NCBI GenBank assembly: GCA_002007465.1
Contig: LNAC01000278.1
Coordinates: forward strand, 62,001 to 126,000
Reading direction: 5' to 3'
DNA: 64,000 bases
From: Ailurus styani
Lineage: Eukaryota; Chordata; Mammalia; Carnivora; Ailuridae
Shown here: piece after piece, positions 58,914 through 64,000 of the stretch
How positions within the stretch are numbered: position 1 is the first letter of the stretch
Layout of the letters: every line of letters begins with the position of its first letter
Program-made: the position numbers and the translations under genes
The notes under the pieces: generated by a model
What the model saw: only the letters and a program-made list of their open reading frames with translations
The model's database searches: none
What the model was told of the DNA's origin: nothing

Positions 58914-59346
58914 GGACGTCTAAGTGGCTCAGTCCATTAATCTTCTGCCTTCCACTCAGGTCACGATCCCAAGGTCCTGGCATCCAGCCCCACGTTGGGC
59001 TCCCTCCTCAGCAGGGAGTCTGCTTCTCCCTCTGCCCCTCCCCACTTCTCATGAGCTCTCTCTCTCAAATAAATAAAAATCTTTAAAAAAAGGAATAAGG
59101 GCACCTGGGTGGCTCAGTGGGTTAAATAAAGCCTCTGCTTTCGGCTCAGGTCATGATCTCAGGGTCCTGGGATCGAGCGCCCGCATCGGGCTCTCTGCTC
59201 AGCGGGGAGCCTGCTTCCCCCTCTCTCTCTCTGCCTGCCTCTCTGCCTCCTTGTGATCTCTCTCCCTCTGTGAAATAAATAAATAAAATCTTAAAAAAAA
59301 GGAATAATAAAAGCTTGCTTTTAAAAAAGTTATTATTAAAAAACCA
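58914..59346 (+). mobile_element. Carnivore SINE, older, with a younger SINE in its tail
   Basis: Head gggacgtctaagtggctcag, tail caaataaataaaaatcttt at 59067-59090, then the younger copy, then ggaataataaaagc and more tail. Perfect 13-base duplication aaacatcattcag at 58901-58913 and 59347-59359 encloses both. Confidence 0.92.
59099..59293 (+). mobile_element. Carnivore SINE, young, inside an older SINE
   Basis: Consensus copy except for a small duplication (gttaaataaagcc). Perfect duplication aaaaaaaggaataa at 59085-59098 and 59294-59307. Confidence 0.96.
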
Positions 59347-59919
59347 AAACATCATTCAGATCATGGTATTCCTCTAATCAAAAACTGGTGGCTCCCTATG
59401 TCATTCACAGTAAAACCCAAACTCCTCCCGGTGGTCCACCAGATCCCGTGAGTATGTTCACTGCTTCCATGCTGGCTCACTCTGCTTCAGTCACATTGGC
59501 CCCCTTGCCTTTCACAGAAAGTGAACACACCAGATAAACTCATGCCTTAGCACTTGCGTTTCCTCTGCCTCAAATGCTCTTTGCAGGTATACAAGCGAAA
59601 AATTCCCTCATACCCTTCAAGTCTTCATTCAACTGTCTCCTTTTCAATGAGGCTGACCTTGACCACAATGCTTCCTATCTTTGCACTTTCGGTTTTCTTA
59701 ACCCTGCTCTGTTTGTCCACAGCACTTAGCACCTCATACATACATGCTGTTCTTGCTTATTTCGTTTATGTATTGTCTGTCTCCCTCTGCTACAGTATAA
59801 GCTCCCTGAGGGCAGTGAGTTTAGTCTGTTCTATTTGCTGACGTTGACAAGCCCATAAAACATAATCTAGAATGTAGAAGACAATTCACAAATTTTGGCT
59901 TTGTTTGTTTCACTTTTTA

Positions 59920-60112
59920 AAAATAGATTTTGTTTATTTTTTTGACAGAGAGAGACACGGCAAGAGAGGGAACACAAGCAGGGGGAGTGGAAGAGGGTGA
60001 AGCAGGCTTCCCTCTGAGCAGAGAGCCCGATGCAGGGCTCGATCCCAGGCCTCTGGGATCATGACCAGAGCTGAAGGCAGATGCTTAACAGGACTGAGCC
60101 ACTCAGGCACCC
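59920..60112 (-). mobile_element. Carnivore SINE, older
   Basis: Minus-strand copy. Perfect 18-base duplication tgtttgtttcacttttta at 59902-59919 and 60113-60130. Confidence 0.95.
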
Positions 60113-60130
60113 TGTTTGTTTCACTTTTTA

Positions 60131-60689
60131 TTTTATGAGTAAGCACCTCAAACATCAGAAAAGCAGAGAAGACAGTATAATAAACCAACAACTATCAATC
60201 ATTGGGATTTAATAACTATTAGTATTTTACTATATTTATTTGTTCTATATTTTTGCTAAAGTATCTCAAGTAAACTGTAGATATGATGGCTAATCCCTAA
60301 TGCTTCAGTATACATCTCTAAATAAATAAGGACAGATTTCTACATAATTCTAATGCCATTCTATACCTAATAAAATTGATGATAATTCTCTCTCTTTCTT
60401 ACTTTCCATATCTAATTAGAAGTCAAATCTACCCCCTCTTCTTTGGTATCTTATTGCCATGTGTTTTATTTTTGTTTTAGACTACTGAAATAATAATAAT
60501 TATTATTATAACAATTTATTATATTAATAAAGATACTTTATTGTGTATCTGTGCTGCTTGGAATTCTTTATTAACTCATTAAGTCCCAACTGGTCTTGTC
60601 ACCTTAGAAAGTGAGCATGCCTTGTGATATGCATATTATATCCTAAACTTACACATCTCTGTTCCAAACATCCCCAGCTTTATCTCATA
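60131..60689. other. AT-rich unassigned DNA
   Basis: About 560 bases, very AT-rich, with an (AAT/ATT)n-like stretch at 60490-60530. No gene recognised. Confidence 0.4.
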
Positions 60690-61060
60690 TTTTTTCCTTT
60701 TTCCCTGTTAATCTGTTACATTATGGCCCCTGGTGAACCACATCTCCCAGTGTTCACACACATGTGTAGCCCCTTGCCCTTAAACTGGATTAAACCTGTG
60801 ACTTGCTTCAACCAACATCATGTAGCAAAATTGACACTGTGCCAGTTCCAGGCCTCAAATTTAGGGAGACCCAGCAGCATCCATTTTGGCTATTGGGAGT
60901 CTTGAACCACCATGTAAGAAGTTTGGCTACACTGCTGCAGAGACCACATGGAAAGAAGCCACACAGAGAGGCCATGTCGAAAGGAAGAGGCCCTAAACTA
61001 CAAGGAAAGAGAGAAAGAAAGCAGCTCAGCTGTCTCAGCTGAGCTTGGCATTGATTATGC
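60690..61060 (+). mobile_element. MLT1-like LTR fragment
   Basis: tacattatggcccctggtga, cacacacatgtgtagcccct, ctggattaaacctgtgactt and gccatgtcgaaaggaagagg resemble the first half of an MLT1-type LTR. The 3' half with its poly(A) signal is absent. The 10-base-arm inverted repeat at 61023-61045 lies at its right end. Confidence 0.5.
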
Positions 61061-61154
61061 AATGATGAGAAAATTAATGCGTTAACTAATTAGGTAAAAA
61101 AGAAATAACAAAATGGCCTTATCCTGGAACACCCTCACCAAGACCTTCCTCTCA

Positions 61155-61300
61155 CTTTAGGTGGTGTTTCTCAAAGTCTGGCCTGAAGCCCACCTGTATC
61201 AGTATGACGTGGGGTGTTTATTTGAGAGGAAAATTTTTGATCCAACCCCAGAATCTCTTGGGCAAGAGGGGGAATCAGCATCATTAATAACACTTGTCTA
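61155..61300 (+). mobile_element. MER5-like hAT fragment
   Basis: gtgtttctcaaagtctggcc, caaccccagaatctcttggg and gaatcagcatcattaataac follow the order of MER5-type short DNA transposons. Old. Confidence 0.55.
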
Positions 61301-62305
61301 CTTTATTCACAGATGCAATAAAGTCTAAGTGTCTGCTTAAAGGCTTTCTCCTGCCTATTCTCCACACTGTTCTAAGCCTACCCTCTTTTTTTTTAACAAT
61401 CTACTGCTCTACTCTCAGGAGTTTGATCCTGTTGGTTGCTCAAATGCTGGACCAGGATTTTAGGGTGGTCTGCCTGGTTCACTCACACTGAATCCACCTT
61501 ATCTTCAGGATCCCTCTGGGTTTTGAGTTGCTTCTCGTGCTCCAACTGAAGAAACTTATGCCTTTGAAGACCCAAGGTCCTTAGCTCTGCAGACTCGTTC
61601 TGATTCCCATCTTATTTCTCAGCCAACCACATCAACTCTCCTCATCCTTAAAAATTCATGATGAAAGTCTATAAATATAGTTCAATGCATAGTTAAATAT
61701 AGAAAAATATACGATGGCTTTGTCAATGAGAGTTGATATTAGTGAACTCAAGTCAGATCACTTGCAGGGGTGTGGTGAAGGCAAAAGTCAGATTTTGCAG
61801 TAGGTTGAAAAATGGGAGCTAGAGGTTCAAGAACATTTTTATCAAGATAGGAAAGACTAAGCATCTTACATGTGGAGGAGAAAGAGCCAGTAAGGAAAAA
61901 AAAGTTAACAAAATATGTGTGTTGAGAAGGGTGATCCAGAAGGGATGGGAATTGATTATAAAATAAGGTCCCAGAGAAAGAAGGAAGGTGTTACAGTTTT
62001 CTATTACTACAAAACAAATTGTTCCAACTATTTTATTATATCTCATGATTTGTGGGCCAGGGATTCAGGCAGAGCTCTGCTGGGCAGTTTTTCACCTTGC
62101 ATAATGTCATATGAGGTTATTTGCCAGATCTGCTGGTAGATAGGTTAGTCTAAAAGGTCCAAGTAGTTTCATTCATATGTCCAGTACCTTGGAAGGAATG
62201 CCTAGAAGGTTGGACTCAGCTGAGAATGTCAACCACAAGACACCTACAGTCTCAGGCTTCCAAAAAGAATATTCCAAATGTCCTGGACAAAAGCTGCATG
62301 ACTTC
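61301..62305. other. Mostly unassigned DNA
   Basis: No gene recognised. The part 61985-62150 (ttttctattactacaaaaca, ggccagggattcaggcagag) resembles a common old mammalian interspersed repeat I cannot name. Confidence 0.35.
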
Positions 62306-62315
62306 TTATGACCTA

Positions 62316-62510
62316 TTTTTTTTAAGATTTATTTATTTATTTGAGAGAGGGGAGCAGGGGACAGAAGGAGAGAGAGAGAGAGAGAGAATCTCAAGTAGAC
62401 TCCCTGCTGAGTGTAGAGCCCGATGTGGGGCTTGATCTCCTGGTCCTGAGATCATGACCTGAGCTGAAACCAAGAATCGGACACTTCACTGCCTGAGCCA
62501 CCCAGGTGCC
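62316..62510 (-). mobile_element. Carnivore SINE, older
   Basis: Minus-strand copy from ttttttaagatttatttattt to cacccaggtgcc, with a (GA)n run. Short duplication cttatgaccta / ctcatgaccta. Confidence 0.93.
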
Positions 62511-62520
62511 TCATGACCTA

Positions 62521-62790
62521 GTCTTTTAAGTGCCAAAGTCACTTCTGATTAATTCTATTGGTCAAATAAGTCACTATCCTGAGAAACTCAGCACAGATTC
62601 ATGGGAGGGAAATTAGACTGCACTTCTTCGTGGTAAGAGTGTCAAAGAACTTACAGCCATTTTTAATTTGCTTTACAAAAGGGGTGAGTTAGATAAAATC
62701 AGAGAACACATAAAAGACTTGCCTTGGATATGAAGAGAGGCCACCTCTACTACACTTCCAAATGTTGGAGTATCCAGAGCTCTGACTCCA
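62521..62790. other. Unassigned DNA
   Basis: Nothing recognised. It leads into an L2. Confidence 0.4.
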
Positions 62791-64000
62791 GCTATCTCTA
62801 CATACTGGGTCCCTAGGTAATTTCATCTAGTCTTGTTGCTTCAAAAACCATTGTATACTGATAACTTTCAAGTTTATATCTCTAGACCCAAAACTCTCAC
62901 CTAAGTCCAGATGTATATATCCAACTCCATATTCAAAGGATGTTTAGGATGTCTAATAAGCATCTCAAATTTAACATGGCCAAAACAAAGCTATTAATTT
63001 CTACCCCACCCAAGTCTGCTTTCTCCATCCTAATAAATAATACAAATATATACTTAGTTGCTCAGGACACATACCTAGGAGCCCTACTCGGCTCTTCTCC
63101 TTTCCTTACATAGCACACTCAGACTATCAGTAAGTATCTACTACGAATTCATCAACAGGTCCTATTGGCTCCAACTTCCAAAATATATCCTGAACCCAAT
63201 CACTTCTCTCCATCTCCACTCTTTTTGTCTAAGTCAATGCCATCCTCACCTCTCACTGGTCTCTCTGCTCCACTCTTGATTCCCCATTGTCCCTCCTTCC
63301 ACATGGCAGCTAGAGTAATCTCTATAAAGTATAAACCAAATATAGTTGACCCTTGAATGACATGCTTGTTAGGGGTAGTCACCCCTTATAGAGTCAAAAA
63401 TCTGCATATAATTTTTGACTCCTCCAAAACTTAACTGCTAATAGCCTACTGTTGACCATAAGCCTTACTGATGATATACACAATTACTACATATTTTGTA
63501 TGTTGTGTATATTATATACTGTATTCTTACAATAAGTAAGCTAGAGAGAAAAAAGTACCAGTCAAAAAATATAAGAAAGAAAATAGATTTACAGTACTGT
63601 ACTGTAAAAACTCCACATATAAGTGGACCCACACAGTTCAAACCTGTATTGGTCAGAGTCATCCATAATGACTTCTTTAAAACCATCTATAGATTCCCAC
63701 TGCAAGCAGAACAACCTACAAATTTATCATTGGATCGATGAGACACCCCCCAGTCTTGTTCTATCTGCCTCTGCTCTGGAGTCCACCCTTCCCCTCATCC
63801 CCATTGATCGTCTTTGGGTTCCATGAACACAAAAGACTTTGTCCTGCCTCAGGCCTTCCACCTGTTGCTCATTCTGCTTGGAGAGCTCCTCTGCTTCTTC
63901 ATGTGGTTTCTCCTTTTTATCATTTAGGTGGTAATAAGTGACTCGAATGTCACTTTCTCAGAGAAGGCTTCCCCAACCACTGTAGCCAAAGTAGTACCCC
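62790..64000 (+). mobile_element. Ancient L2 LINE, + strand, interrupted by a DNA transposon
   Basis: catctagtcttgttgcttca, gatgtctaataagcatctca, atggccaaaacaaagctatt, ccaaaatatatcctgaaccc, then after the insertion ccactgcaagcagaacaacc and gagaaggcttccccaaccac. It continues beyond the right edge. Frames are broken. Confidence 0.75.
63346..63655 (-). mobile_element. Tigger-like DNA transposon inside L2
   Basis: Starts agttgacccttgaatgacat and ends aagtggacccacacagttca followed by aacctgtattggtca. The two ends are imperfect inverted repeats (ttgaccc / ggtca). The middle includes atacagtatataatac-like palindromic AT text and tagcttactt-like phrases. About 310 bases, non-coding, of the same family as the left edge of the window. 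Confidence 0.65.

Larger units (their letters stand above)
58791..59860 (+). mobile_element. Ancient L2 LINE, + strand
   Basis: Around two SINEs the text follows the L2 3' half: agccatagtgaccctttaaa, gtggctccctatgtcattca, ccaaactcctcccggtgg, ttgcgtttcctctgcctcaa, ataagctccctgagggcag. Better preserved than the other L2 copies; the open frame 59554-59841 is a remnant of the same strand. Confidence 0.75.

Overview
This window is repeat-dominated nuclear DNA from a carnivoran mammal. The decisive marker is about 39 copies of the tRNA-Lys-derived carnivore SINE, with the head gggcgcctgggtggctcag and the tail aaataaataaaatctt. Most young copies carry the variant reading 'gggttaaagcctctgccttcggctc ... 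cctacttgtgatctctctctgtcaaataaataaa', which from memory is typical of arctoid carnivores, mustelids most of all. The species cannot be read from the sequence. I see no intact protein-coding gene and no convincing exon; the window is best described as intergenic or deep-intronic DNA. Every recognisable coding trace belongs to a LINE-1, a decayed endogenous retrovirus (ERV) or a processed pseudogene.

Layout. 1-10.5 kb: a Tigger-like DNA transposon end at the left edge, ancient L2 on both strands, MIRs and many SINEs. 10.5-12.2 kb: a worn LINE-1 ORF2 piece. 12.2-22.9 kb: a nested LINE-1 complex. A first L1 with a GC-rich 5'UTR carries a retrocopy of an unknown mRNA 3' end and a SINE. It is broken by a second L1, which carries a reverse-oriented U6 snRNA pseudogene, an inserted L1 3' end and more SINEs. 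24-31.6 kb: a degraded ERV in the + direction, with protease, reverse transcriptase, RNase H and integrase traces in that order, cut by L1 3' ends and SINEs. 31.9-34.6 kb: a low-repeat block with a candidate conserved regulatory element, followed by a GC-rich degenerate tandem array of about five units. 35-42.5 kb: one ancient L2 into which an HNRNPA1 processed pseudogene, a SINE and a 4.6 kb L1 were inserted. 42.5-44.2 kb: unique DNA with a full CTCF core motif. 44.9-46.9 kb: a long L2. 47.5-53.8 kb: two minus-strand L1s with nested insertions. 53.8-64 kb: MIR, MaLR-type LTRs, an old L1, L2 copies, SINEs and a second Tigger-like element.

Assembly quality matters here. Four single N bases (30170, 30410, 35673, 35942) each sit at a joint. 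The first two separate near-identical tandem copies of 90 and 113 bases. The other two bound a 268-base patch inside the HNRNPA1 pseudogene, made of a repeated 45-base pseudogene segment fused to a 222-base exact copy of the L1 located 4.2 kb downstream. These look like assembly artefacts.

No new gene system was found. The most informative signals are the layered insertion history (including two sites hit twice at the same target), the unknown 3'UTR retrocopy, the GC-rich tandem array beside a probable conserved element, and the CTCF motif. Family names are from memory; none was confirmed by a search.
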